A DNA stretch of 50,283 nt from an uncultured Bacteroides sp. (GTDB lineage: Bacteria; Bacteroidota; Bacteroidia; Bacteroidales; Bacteroidaceae): NCBI GenBank assembly GCA_945607605.1, contig CALYZE010000011.1:1-50283 (forward strand). The letters run 5' to 3'. Shown one piece after another: positions 7,255 through 15,482 of this stretch; position 1 is the first letter of the stretch, and each line of letters begins with the position of its first letter. Made by a program: the position numbers and the translations under genes. The notes beneath the pieces are model-generated. The model was not told the origin of the DNA, did not search any database, and was given only the letters and a program-made list of their open reading frames with translations.

Positions 7255-10101
7255 ATGAGAAACAACAGTCTGGCTAATCGCCACATTGGCATCAGTGAAC
7301 AAGAGGAGGTTCAGATGCTTCGCAAAATCGGAGTGGAAAGTCTGGATGAATTGGTTGACAAAACCCTTCCTGCCAACATTCGCCTCAAAGAACCGCTGAT
7401 CTTACCCGAAGCGATGTCGGAATATGAATTTGGACAGCATATGGCTAAGTTAGCTGCCAAAAACAAGCTCTATACCACCTACATTGGTATGGGTTGGTAC
7501 GACACCATTACTCCTGCCGTTATCCAACGAAATGTATTTGAAAACCCCGTGTGGTATACTTCGTATACACCTTATCAGACGGAAGTATCGCAAGGACGCT
7601 TGGAAGCATTGATGAACTACCAGACGGCTATCAGCGACCTCACCGGTATGCCTCTTGCCAACAGTTCGCTATTGGATGAAGCCACTGCCGCTGCCGAAGC
7701 CGTGACGATGATGCACGGGTTGCGTCCTCGTGACCTGCAAAAATCGGGTGCCAACGTGGTCTTAGTAGATGCAGAAATCTTCCCACAAACACTGGCTGTG
7801 ATGACCACACGCGCCATACCTCAGGGCATCGAACTACGTACCGGTAAGTTCTCTGAAATGGAATTTACGCCGGAGGTATTTGCCTGTGTATTGCAGTATC
7901 CCAACGCCAGCGGCAAGGTAGAAGACTACCGCGCTTTTGTGGAGAAGGCACATGCAGCCAACTGTAAAGTGGCGGTGGCAGCAGATATCTTAAGTTTGGC
8001 CCTACTCACTCCTCCGGGAGAATGGGGAGCGGACATCGTGTTTGGAAGTTCTCAACGACTGGGTACTCCTATCTTCTACGGCGGCCCATCGGCAGCCTAC
8101 TTTGCCACCCGTGATGAGTTTAAGCGAAACATGCCGGGACGCATCATCGGATGGTCGCAGGACAAGTACGGAAAGTCTTGTTACCGCATGGCACTGCAAA
8201 CCCGTGAGCAACACATCAAGCGTGAAAAAGCCACGTCCAACATCTGTACCGCACAAGCTTTGCTGGCTACCATGGCAGGTTTCTATACCGTTTATCACGG
8301 ACCGACAGGTATTCGAGCCATTGCCGAACGTATCCATAGCATTGCGGTGTATTTGGATAAGAATATCCGGAAACTGGGTTACGGTCAGGCGAATGAGCAT
8401 TACTTCGGTACGCTCCGTTTTACACTGCCCGACACCATATCGGCGCAACAAATACGCACCATCGCCTTAAGTAAGCAAGTAAACCTGCGTTACTTCAAAA
8501 ACGGAGATGTGGGCATGAGTATTGACGAAACCACCGACCTGACTGCTACGAATGTATTGCTTTCTATCTTTGCCATTGCTGCCGGAAAGGATTATGTGAA
8601 AGCCAACGAAATTGCAGAGAGCTGCAACCTACCCAAAGCGCTGAAACGCGAAAGTGCTTATCTGACCCACGAGGTGTTTAATAAGTATCACACGGAAACG
8701 GAGATGATGCGTTACATCAAGCGTTTGGATCGCAAGGATATCTCACTGGCTCACTCCATGATTTCTCTGGGTTCGTGCACCATGAAGCTGAATGCCGCTG
8801 CTGAAATGCTGCCACTCAGCCGTCCCGAACTGAACGGTATGCATCCGTTGGTTCCGGAAGATCAGGCGGAGGGTTATCGTGAACTGATTGACAACCTGAG
8901 TGAAGCGCTGAAAGTGATCACGGGCTTTGCCGGTGTGAGCCTGCAACCCAACTCCGGTGCTGCCGGTGAGTATGCCGGTTTGCGGGTCATTGGCAGTTAT
9001 CTGGAAAGTATCGGTCAAGGCCATCGCAACAAGGTATTGATTCCTGCTTCGGCACACGGAACCAACCCGGCTTCGGCTGTTCAGGCCGGTTATACTGCCG
9101 TGATCTGTGCTTGCGACGAGCAAGGCAATGTGGATATGGACGACCTTCGCGCCAAAGCGGAAGAGAACAAAGACGAGTTGGCTGCTCTGATGATTACCTA
9201 TCCTTCGACGCACGGCATCTTTGAAACGTCTATCGTGGAGATTTGCCAGATTATTCATGCGTGTGGCGCACAAGTCTATATGGACGGTGCCAACATGAAC
9301 GCACAGGTGGGCTTAACAAACCCCGGATTTATCGGAGCGGACGTTTGTCACCTCAATCTGCATAAAACCTTTGCCATTCCTCATGGAGGTGGCGGTCCGG
9401 GCGTAGGTCCGATCTGCGTGGCAGAGCATCTGGTTCCGTTCCTTCCGGGACATCAAATCTTTGGTTTTGTAACCAATCAGGTTTCCTCAGCTCCCTTTGG
9501 TAGTGCAGGAGTGCTGCCCGTTACTTATGGTTACATCCGTATGATGGGAATCGAGGGACTGACGCGTGCCACCAAGATTGCTTTGCTGAATGCCAATTAC
9601 CTGGCTTCGCATTTCAATGACACGTATGGTATTGTTTACCGTGGTGCCAATGGCTTTGTAGGCCATGAGATGATTCTGGAATGCCGCAAGCTGAACGAAG
9701 AAACCGGTATCACCGAAAATGACATTGCCAAACGTTTGATGGACTATGGCTATCATGCTCCTACCCTTTCCTTCCCGGTGCACGGTACATTGATGATTGA
9801 ACCCACAGAAAGTGAAAGTCTGGCTGAGCTGGACAACTTCGTTCACGTCATGCTGAGCATCTGGCAAGAGATTCAGGAAATTAAGGAGGGCAAAGCCGAC
9901 AAGGAGGATAATGTGCTGATTAATGCACCGCATCCCGAATATGAAGTAGTGGCCAATGAATGGAAGCATGGTTACTCACGCGAGAAAGCAGCTTATCCCA
10001 TAGAAAGTGTTCGCGAAAACAAGTTCTGGATTAACGTGGCACGCGTAGATAATACGCTGGGAGACCGCAAGCTGATGCCGACGTGTTACGGATGTTTTTG
10101 A
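7255..10101 (+). CDS. gcvP: Glycine dehydrogenase (decarboxylating), P-protein
   Basis: PLP-dependent P-protein of the glycine cleavage system, which decarboxylates glycine and passes the aminomethyl group to lipoylated GcvH. The 948 residues correspond to the full-length fused form with two PLP-transferase-like halves. The N-terminus has the typical RHIG start (ANRHIGISEQE), and the PLP lysine is Lys704 in LNLHKTFAIPHGGGGPG, preceding the glycine-rich loop. SAHGTNPASA and DGANMNAQVG are other recognisable family segments. The genes for GcvT and GcvH are not in the window. It is last in the plus-strand cluster, followed by a strong bidirectional terminator. Confidence 0.97.
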   Translation: MRNNSLANRHIGISEQEEVQMLRKIGVESLDELVDKTLPANIRLKEPLILPEAMSEYEFGQHMAKLAAKNKLYTTYIGMGWYDTITPAVIQRNVFENPVWYTSYTPYQTEVSQGRLEALMNYQTAISDLTGMPLANSSLLDEATAAAEAVTMMHGLRPRDLQKSGANVVLVDAEIFPQTLAVMTTRAIPQGIELRTGKFSEMEFTPEVFACVLQYPNASGKVEDYRAFVEKAHAANCKVAVAADILSLALLTPPGEWGADIVFGSSQRLGTPIFYGGPSAAYFATRDEFKRNMPGRIIGWSQDKYGKSCYRMALQTREQHIKREKATSNICTAQALLATMAGFYTVYHGPTGIRAIAERIHSIAVYLDKNIRKLGYGQANEHYFGTLRFTLPDTISAQQIRTIALSKQVNLRYFKNGDVGMSIDETTDLTATNVLLSIFAIAAGKDYVKANEIAESCNLPKALKRESAYLTHEVFNKYHTETEMMRYIKRLDRKDISLAHSMISLGSCTMKLNAAAEMLPLSRPELNGMHPLVPEDQAEGYRELIDNLSEALKVITGFAGVSLQPNSGAAGEYAGLRVIGSYLESIGQGHRNKVLIPASAHGTNPASAVQAGYTAVICACDEQGNVDMDDLRAKAEENKDELAALMITYPSTHGIFETSIVEICQIIHACGAQVYMDGANMNAQVGLTNPGFIGADVCHLNLHKTFAIPHGGGGPGVGPICVAEHLVPFLPGHQIFGFVTNQVSSAPFGSAGVLPVTYGYIRMMGIEGLTRATKIALLNANYLASHFNDTYGIVYRGANGFVGHEMILECRKLNEETGITENDIAKRLMDYGYHAPTLSFPVHGTLMIEPTESESLAELDNFVHVMLSIWQEIQEIKEGKADKEDNVLINAPHPEYEVVANEWKHGYSREKAAYPIESVRENKFWINVARVDNTLGDRKLMPTCYGCF

Positions 10102-10171
10102 GCATATAGCTATGAGATTGAAATTGAAGGAAAGGCTATTGACAGAATCCTGAGATTTCAATGAGGCCTAA

Positions 10172-10212
10172 AAAAGAGGATGTGTACAATATTTTTTTAC
10201 ACATCCTCTTTT
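10172..10212. terminator. Bidirectional terminator between gcvP and the HpaII-like gene
   Basis: Perfect inverted repeat with 15-base arms (10172-10186 and 10198-10212) and an 11-base loop. The arms end in A and T runs, so it can act as an intrinsic terminator on both strands, fitting the convergent genes on each side. Confidence 0.85.
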
Positions 10213-10241
10213 CGTTCGTTTTCTTTTCCCAATTCTCCACT

Positions 10242-11366
10242 TTATCTTTTTACCAATCCGATTTTTACGTTCAATTTGAAATACCAGACTCCGTTTTCAC
10301 GTTCGAGAAAACCGTACTTATCTTTATCCACAGAGCTTTTTTCAAGGCGGGTATTCTGATAAAGGAAGTCAGCAAAGGTTTGACGGTTGGACTTATGATA
10401 ACAAAGCACTTCACCGTTGCCATTGGTCAAAAGCATACCTTCTACGGCAGAATCCGTACCGTTATAGATCTTAGCAGGACGCATACCCAAGGCAAGTGCC
10501 AAGAGGAACTGCTTCATCTTGAATTCGTAAAATCCATGTTTCTTGATCAGCTCATCTTTAATCTTCAAAGGGTTCATCTCCTTGATACGGTCGGTGAGTT
10601 CGCTGATACGGGTAACTCCCTCTATATGCATGATGCGCACCATTTCGGCCAGCACACGAGGAAAATGAAGATCAATCATCTGCAAATTACAACGGAACAC
10701 ACGGTCGGCCACATCGGAATATTTCAGTACACCGCCTAAACGTTCAATCATTAACATTCGCTCGGCCACTTCTTCAGAAGATTCCGGCAAGGCATTGACT
10801 TTGTTGACCGTGGGCACGGCAAACTTAACTCCGCTCTGTTCCAATTTCAGATTGGCTGTACGTCCTCCGTCGAGTAAAGGATTCATGGGACTCAGTCGGC
10901 AACGGACACAGAAACCGGTCAAAGGAGCTTCTGCATGCCAAAAGGCGACGGAAAAATCGGTACGGTCCTCAGTCTTTGCCTCCAAGTCATAGATATGGAT
11001 AGCATCCAGAAAAGCTTCCAACCCTTCGGTCACTTCCACTTCCTCACCGGGAACATTCTTCAGCAAGTGCAACATCAGTTCGGCTGCGTCATTGAAATCC
11101 GCACGAGGAATGGAGAGTGCTTCCTGATCGGAGGGTGTAAAACTACCGTCCTTCTCCAACACACCGCCGACCATGCGTATTTCTTCTTTTTCAATGTAAT
11201 AACGGCGGGTTCCGTCATGTTCTTCTCTTTGTATCAGCGCAACGGGCCAATATTGGTTTTCTTCCTTTTGAGCCTTTGAGGTACCCATAGATACCTTTCC
11301 TTCTGCCAGTAAATGAAAGAATGTATAGAGTTCGCCTAACTCGCGTTTGGTAGCTTTAAATGCCAT
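10242..11366 (-). CDS. HpaII-family restriction endonuclease homologue (orphan)
   Basis: A 374-residue protein resembling the HpaII restriction endonuclease family (HpaII cuts CCGG). The N-terminal stretch (LGELYTFFHLLAEGKV, later YWPVALIQREE) matches the family's opening block. The central block TDFSVAFWHAEAP followed by TGFCVRCRLSPMNPLLDGG (Asp137 to about 169) fits the family's GFSIKS...TLLN block around the nuclease core. The Lys usually found in SIKS appears to be Arg155 here, so cleavage activity is uncertain. No DNA methyltransferase gene is nearby, unusual for an active type II enzyme. Starts upstream to 11399 are possible, but a TATCTTTG promoter box overlaps that point, so the ATG at 11366 is preferred. 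Assignment is from memory of family motifs. Confidence 0.58.
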   Translation of the reverse strand: MAFKATKRELGELYTFFHLLAEGKVSMGTSKAQKEENQYWPVALIQREEHDGTRRYYIEKEEIRMVGGVLEKDGSFTPSDQEALSIPRADFNDAAELMLHLLKNVPGEEVEVTEGLEAFLDAIHIYDLEAKTEDRTDFSVAFWHAEAPLTGFCVRCRLSPMNPLLDGGRTANLKLEQSGVKFAVPTVNKVNALPESSEEVAERMLMIERLGGVLKYSDVADRVFRCNLQMIDLHFPRVLAEMVRIMHIEGVTRISELTDRIKEMNPLKIKDELIKKHGFYEFKMKQFLLALALGMRPAKIYNGTDSAVEGMLLTNGNGEVLCYHKSNRQTFADFLYQNTRLEKSSVDKDKYGFLERENGVWYFKLNVKIGLVKR

Positions 11367-11396
11367 ATTCTCTTGATTTTTTATTAAAAAAGTGCA

Positions 11397-11404
11397 CAAA
11401 GATA
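11397..11404 (-). promoter_or_regulatory. -7 promoter box for the HpaII-like gene
   Basis: Reads TATCTTTG on the minus strand, matching TAnnTTTG, 30 bases upstream of the ATG at 11366. This indicates separate transcription from the upstream YigZ-family gene. Confidence 0.55.
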
Positions 11405-11413
11405 CGCAAAATA

Positions 11414-12016
11414 TTACGCTTCATCAAAGCGTAAGGTCTCTACTTTTTCCAACCGTGCCAGCAGTTTAGGCATCATCGACTGCCGAATGCGAAGTGTCAT
11501 ACGGCAATCCATATCGTACGACTGTTCCAACATCTCCGGTTCTTCTTCTTTTACGATGCGCATGACATCATTCATAAAGGGGTATTCAAAAAAAATGGTC
11601 ACGGTTTCATCCACCGTCTTTTCAATCAGTTCGGCAGCAGCAATGGCTTCGGCAGCTGCTGCTTTATAAGCAACAATCAGTCCGCTTGTACCCAGCTTGA
11701 TGCCTCCGAAATAACGGACTACGATAATCAGAATATCAGTCAGTTCGTTGGAATTGATTTGTCCCAGAATGGGTTTGCCAGCCGTTCCAGACGGTTCACC
11801 GTTGTCGTTGGCACGAAAATCTTTTCGCTCGTGCCCCAACATATAGGCATAGCATACGTGGCGGGCATCATAATATTTCTTCTGATAGGTGTCCAGATGC
11901 GCCTTTACTTCTTCTACTGTCTGCACCGGCAAAGCAATCGCAATAAATTTACTACGTTTCTCCGTATAAATGCTCTCGGATGCTGCAACAATGGTTTTAT
12001 AGGTATCTTCGCTCAT
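11414..12016 (-). CDS. YigZ/IMPACT family protein
   Basis: A 200-residue protein with the conserved N-terminal UPF0029/IMPACT block: KRSKFIAIALPV (about 20-31), then DARHVCYAYMLG, a DNGEPSGTAGKPIL signature near 72-85 and VVRYFGGIKLGTSGLIVAY near 99-117. The C-terminal third (about 135-200) fits the DUF1949 domain. The eukaryotic relative IMPACT regulates GCN2; the bacterial role is unsettled, though a ribosome- or translation-linked function has been suggested. It has its own promoter box upstream. Confidence 0.93.
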   Translation of the reverse strand: MSEDTYKTIVAASESIYTEKRSKFIAIALPVQTVEEVKAHLDTYQKKYYDARHVCYAYMLGHERKDFRANDNGEPSGTAGKPILGQINSNELTDILIIVVRYFGGIKLGTSGLIVAYKAAAAEAIAAAELIEKTVDETVTIFFEYPFMNDVMRIVKEEEPEMLEQSYDMDCRMTLRIRQSMMPKLLARLEKVETLRFDEA

Positions 12017-12039
12017 GGTACGTTTCTCTTTGCGTGAAG

Positions 12040-12047
12040 CAAAGATA
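12040..12047 (-). promoter_or_regulatory. -7 promoter box for the YigZ-family gene
   Basis: Reads TATCTTTG on the minus strand, matching TAnnTTTG, 23 bases upstream of the ATG at 12016. It overlaps the region just past the 3' end of the decayed MATE gene. Confidence 0.55.
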
Positions 12048-12050
12048 CGA

Positions 12051-12760
12051 TTATTTTTTTAGGCGACGCATACTCTTTGTACGGAAGTGGAAGGAATCAT
12101 AACAGATCCCTACTACATCGGCAACGAGCCAACCGATGGGAATTGACCACCAAATACCCTTTATTCCAATGCTCGGTACAGACGCAAGCCCATACGAGAG
12201 GATGACGCGCGTACCCAACGATAGCAACGTCAGTACGAGCGACATGCCCGGCTTGCGAATAGCTCTGTAATAGCCGTACAGCAAAAACAGTATGCCGATG
12301 CCGCAATAGAAAGCACCCTCAATGCGCAGGTATTCTACACCGATAGCCAGAATCTCTGTTTCAGACGGACGAATAAATATCAGCATAAGTGGTTCGGCAA
12401 AAACAAAGACAAGAGCAGAAACATCAGAATACCCAAGTTCATGACCGACTGTTGGATGCAGGTAAGTGTAGAGAAGGAGGCAATTTCTTTCAGACAAGAG
12501 CGGTCAAAGTGTCTATCTTCCCGGTGCCATCGAAGCTCCGGCCGTTTCTTATAAGTAAACAGCATAATACCCAAGCCGGCAACTCCCTGTGCAATGACAG
12601 TGGCAGCAGCTGCTCCTTCAACTCCCCACCCTAATGAAAGGATAAAATAGACATCGAGTGCCACATTCAGCACAACGGACACAGCCAGAAACCGGAGGGG
12701 AGTGAAGCGTAATAGAGTGCTTGTTATACCTCCTTGAGTAAGATCTCCCGTTCGTAGCAT
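12051..12760 (-). pseudogene. MATE-family efflux transporter remnant (deleted and frameshifted)
   Basis: Two overlapping minus-strand frames carry pieces of one MATE drug/sodium antiporter. The upstream frame (12760-12380) begins with a normal N-terminal segment, LRTGDLTQGGITSTLLRF, then jumps directly to what is usually the middle of the protein (VVLNVALDVYFILSLGWGVEGAA). The downstream frame (about 12420-12051) gives the C-terminal helices (VEYLRIEGAFYCGIGILFLLYGYYRAIRKPGMS, ending KSMRRLKK). Intact MATE genes are about 1.3 kb; here only about 0.7 kb remains. At least one early in-frame deletion, a second deletion and a frameshift near 12380-12420 explain this. It is almost certainly non-functional. 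Confidence 0.85.
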
Positions 12761-12784
12761 TTGACTCTCAATTCAAACTATTTT

Positions 12785-13186
12785 TCAGGCAATACTTAAC
12801 AATTTTACTTCGAAAATCAAGGTGGAGCAAGCAGGTATCGGTCCGCTGGGACGTGTACCATATCCCATTGCCTGAGGAATGTAAACAATCCAGTGATCGC
12901 CTGTATGCATGCGTTGCAAAGCAATCTGCCAACCACTAATGACTTCATTCAATCGAAAAGCTTCCGGACAATTCCGTTTCCAGGAATTATCAAACTCACG
13001 CCCATTGATGAGCGTACCTTTGTAATGAACAGACACAACACTGTTGAGACGAGGGGTAGGTCCGCCTGTTCCCTCTTCAACTACCCGATAAAGAATGCCA
13101 CACGGTAATTCCTGAATGCCTTCTTCTGCGCGCAATTGCTCCAAAAACTGTTCGTTTTGCAGCTTGTATTCTTCTTTTTTCCCCAT
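12785..13186 (-). CDS. FKBP-type peptidyl-prolyl cis-trans isomerase
   Basis: A 133-residue protein with a single C-terminal FKBP domain (about residues 40-133): VVSVHYKGTLINGREFDNSW, then VISGWQIALQRMHTGDHWIVYIPQAMGYG, then IPACSTLIFEVKLL. The N-terminal 35 residues are a charged helix rather than a signal peptide, so it is probably cytoplasmic. FKBPs accelerate proline isomerisation during folding. The start is the ATG at 13186; an in-frame TTG 15 bases upstream is less likely. It follows the DUF1015 gene by 72 bases, with a hairpin between them, and may belong to the serC-serA-DUF1015 transcript. Confidence 0.93.
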   Translation of the reverse strand: MGKKEEYKLQNEQFLEQLRAEEGIQELPCGILYRVVEEGTGGPTPRLNSVVSVHYKGTLINGREFDNSWKRNCPEAFRLNEVISGWQIALQRMHTGDHWIVYIPQAMGYGTRPSGPIPACSTLIFEVKLLSIA

Positions 13187-13200
13187 GTATATATATTTCA

Positions 13201-13235
13201 AACGAGGATGCCTTTTTTACAAAGAGATCCTCGTT
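13201..13235. other. Hairpin between DUF1015 and FKBP genes
   Basis: Perfect 9-base arms (13201-13209 and 13227-13235) with a 17-base loop lie 15 bases upstream of the FKBP start. No U-tract follows on the minus strand, so attenuation, processing or translational control is as plausible as termination. Confidence 0.4.
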
Positions 13236-13258
13236 CTACCATTTTATGAATAATTTGT

Positions 13259-14506
13259 TTAATCAAGTTTATGAATAACCAACCCCGAACGAAGCTTCGG
13301 TTCAAACCAAGTTGTCTTGGGAGGCATGATGTTACCTGTATCGGCAATGTCCATCAATTGCTTCATGCTAACCGGATAAAGAGCTAAAGCTACTTTCATT
13401 TCACCGCTATCCACACGTTTCTTCAATTCACCCAAACCGCGGATGCCGCCTACAAAGTCAATACGTTTATCAGAACGGAGGTCTTTCAGGCCCAACACTT
13501 CATCCAGAATAAGATTGGAAGAAATGGTAACATCCAGCACACCGATGGGATCATTGTCATTGTAAGTACCCGGCTTGGCAGTAAGGCTATACCACATACC
13601 ATCCAGATAAAGAGCGAAATTGTGCAAACCTGTCGGTTTGTAAATAGCAGCTCCCTTTTCTTCAACGGCGAAATTCTTGCTTACTGCAGTCAAGAATTGT
13701 TCGGAAGTAAGGCCGTTCAAATCTTTCACCACACGATTGTAGTCGATGATGGTCAACTGATTGGCGGGGAAACAAACTGCCATGAAGTAGTTGTATTCTT
13801 CATCACCTCGGTGATTTGGATTCTGCTTGGCTTTCTCTGCACCTACCAAAGCGGCGGCGGCACTACGATGATGACCGTCAGCTATATAAAGAGCAGGCAT
13901 TTTGGCAAACTCTTGAGTAATGACCTCCAAGTCTGCTTGCTTGTCAACGATCCAAAACGTATGACCAAAGCCATCACCCGGAGCGATAAAGTCATATACA
14001 GGCTTTTGCGCCGTATAGCGAGCGATGATGTTATCAAGAGTCGCATTGTCGGGATAAGCAAAAAAGACAGGCTCAATGTTAGCATTGTTCACACGAACAT
14101 GCTTCATGCGGTCTTCTTCTTTGTCACGACGGGTAAGTTCGTGCTTCTTGATGATGCCGTTCATGTAATCGGGAACGTATGCACCTACCACCAAACCATA
14201 CTGCGTTTTGCCGTTCATGGTTTGGGCATAGACGTAATAGTTTTCTTGCTCGTCTTGCGTCAGCCAGCCTTTCTCCTGGAACATCCGGAAGTTTTCAGCA
14301 GCTTTCTGATAAACCCGTTCATCATGTTCGTCGGTGCCGACAGGAAAATCAATCTCAGGTTTGATGATGTGGTATAACGATTTCTCATTACCTGCTGCTT
14401 CTTCACGTGCTTCTGCAGAGTTTAATACATCATAAGGACGAGATGCGACTTTTTCTACTAAGTCCTGTGGAGGACGAACGCCTTTAAAAGGTTTAATTAT
14501 AGCCAT
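13259..14506 (-). CDS. DUF1015 family protein
   Basis: A 415-residue cytoplasmic protein that begins with the recognisable DUF1015 start AIIKPFKGVRPP and contains ASRPYDVL near residues 21-28, TRRDKEEDR near 124-132 and the signature ALYIADGHHRSAAAALV near 204-220. The function of DUF1015 is not established. The gene sits 42 bases after the serA-like gene, in the same direction, an arrangement consistent with a link to serine metabolism. The gap is AT-rich with imperfect repeats of ATGATTTATGAAT. Confidence 0.93.
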   Translation of the reverse strand: MAIIKPFKGVRPPQDLVEKVASRPYDVLNSAEAREEAAGNEKSLYHIIKPEIDFPVGTDEHDERVYQKAAENFRMFQEKGWLTQDEQENYYVYAQTMNGKTQYGLVVGAYVPDYMNGIIKKHELTRRDKEEDRMKHVRVNNANIEPVFFAYPDNATLDNIIARYTAQKPVYDFIAPGDGFGHTFWIVDKQADLEVITQEFAKMPALYIADGHHRSAAAALVGAEKAKQNPNHRGDEEYNYFMAVCFPANQLTIIDYNRVVKDLNGLTSEQFLTAVSKNFAVEEKGAAIYKPTGLHNFALYLDGMWYSLTAKPGTYNDNDPIGVLDVTISSNLILDEVLGLKDLRSDKRIDFVGGIRGLGELKKRVDSGEMKVALALYPVSMKQLMDIADTGNIMPPKTTWFEPKLRSGLVIHKLD

Positions 14507-14548
14507 GATAAAAATATATGATTTATGAATTATGAATCATAATTCCTG

Positions 14549-15469
14549 TTACTTATTCACGCGGAACTTTTCGCAACCCTCTTTCAAAAAGCCCACAATC
14601 TGTTGCGCTGCTGCAATACCTGCATTGATATTCGCTTCGGCAGTTTGTGCACCCATCTTCTTCGGGGTAGAGAAATAGCGTCCTACAAACTTAGCGGCAA
14701 AGGCTTCATCCGCTGCAGGCATAATGTCTGTCAGATATTTCAAGTCGGGGCGTTCATCCATCAGCTGAATCAACTCGGTTTCATTGATAACTTCTTTACG
14801 AGCCGTATTGACCAACACACCACCTTTCGGCATCTTATTTACCAAAGCGTAATTGATTGAGTTCTTTGTTTCGGCAGTTGCCGGAATGTGCAAAGAAACC
14901 ACGTTGCAAGTAGCATAAAGCTCGTCGGCCGAAGCAACCGCTTTTACTCCGTCTTTCTCGATGACTTCTTTCGGACAGAAAGCATCGAATGCGTAAATGT
15001 CCATGCCAAAGCCTTTAGCAATGCGGGCTACATTACGTCCTACGTTACCATAGGCATGAATACCCAGCTTCTTGCCCAGCAATTCTGTGCCGGAAGTACC
15101 GTTATACATATTACGAACAGCCATCACCATCAGACCAAAAGCCAGTTCGGCTACGGCATTGGAGTTCTGTCCCGGCGTATTCATGACGCATACGTTGTGA
15201 GCAGTAGCAGCCTCCAAATCTACATTGTCAAAACCGGCTCCTGCACGTACTACAATCTTCAGTTCCTTCGCAGCTTCCAATACTTCGGCATCAATGAGGT
15301 CGCTACGAATGATAATGGCATGAGCCTCTTTCACAGCTTCCAACAGCATTGCCTTCTCGCTATACTTTTCCAATAGCGCAAGTTCAAAACCTGCTGCTTC
15401 AATTTCTTTACGAATACCGTCAACTGCCACTTTTGCAAACGGCTTGTCTGTTGCAATTAATACTTTCAT
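14549..15469 (-). CDS. serA: D-3-phosphoglycerate dehydrogenase-like, short form
   Basis: NAD-dependent 2-hydroxyacid dehydrogenase of 306 residues, probably oxidising 3-phosphoglycerate as the first step of serine synthesis. It has the nucleotide-binding glycine motif GIHAYGNVGRNVARIA near 138-153 and the substrate Arg in NTARKEVINE near 222-231. There is no C-terminal ACT domain, so serine feedback through that domain is absent. Where most family members have TPH, this protein has TPKKMGAQT (Lys270/Lys271), as reported for an Entamoeba-like type of the enzyme. The ATG at 15469 is preferred over 15499, which would run into serC. It is next to serC, supporting the pathway assignment. Confidence 0.88.
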   Translation of the reverse strand: MKVLIATDKPFAKVAVDGIRKEIEAAGFELALLEKYSEKAMLLEAVKEAHAIIIRSDLIDAEVLEAAKELKIVVRAGAGFDNVDLEAATAHNVCVMNTPGQNSNAVAELAFGLMVMAVRNMYNGTSGTELLGKKLGIHAYGNVGRNVARIAKGFGMDIYAFDAFCPKEVIEKDGVKAVASADELYATCNVVSLHIPATAETKNSINYALVNKMPKGGVLVNTARKEVINETELIQLMDERPDLKYLTDIMPAADEAFAAKFVGRYFSTPKKMGAQTAEANINAGIAAAQQIVGFLKEGCEKFRVNK

Positions 15470-15482
15470 GATCCAAATGGTA

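Noticed and set aside
10161-10739. Plus-strand open frame beginning at the gcvP terminator.
   Set aside because: It runs through the terminator stem and is antisense to the HpaII-like gene, with no motifs.
13201-13235. Hairpin considered as the terminator of the DUF1015 gene.
   Set aside because: No U-tract follows on the minus strand; left as an unclassified hairpin.
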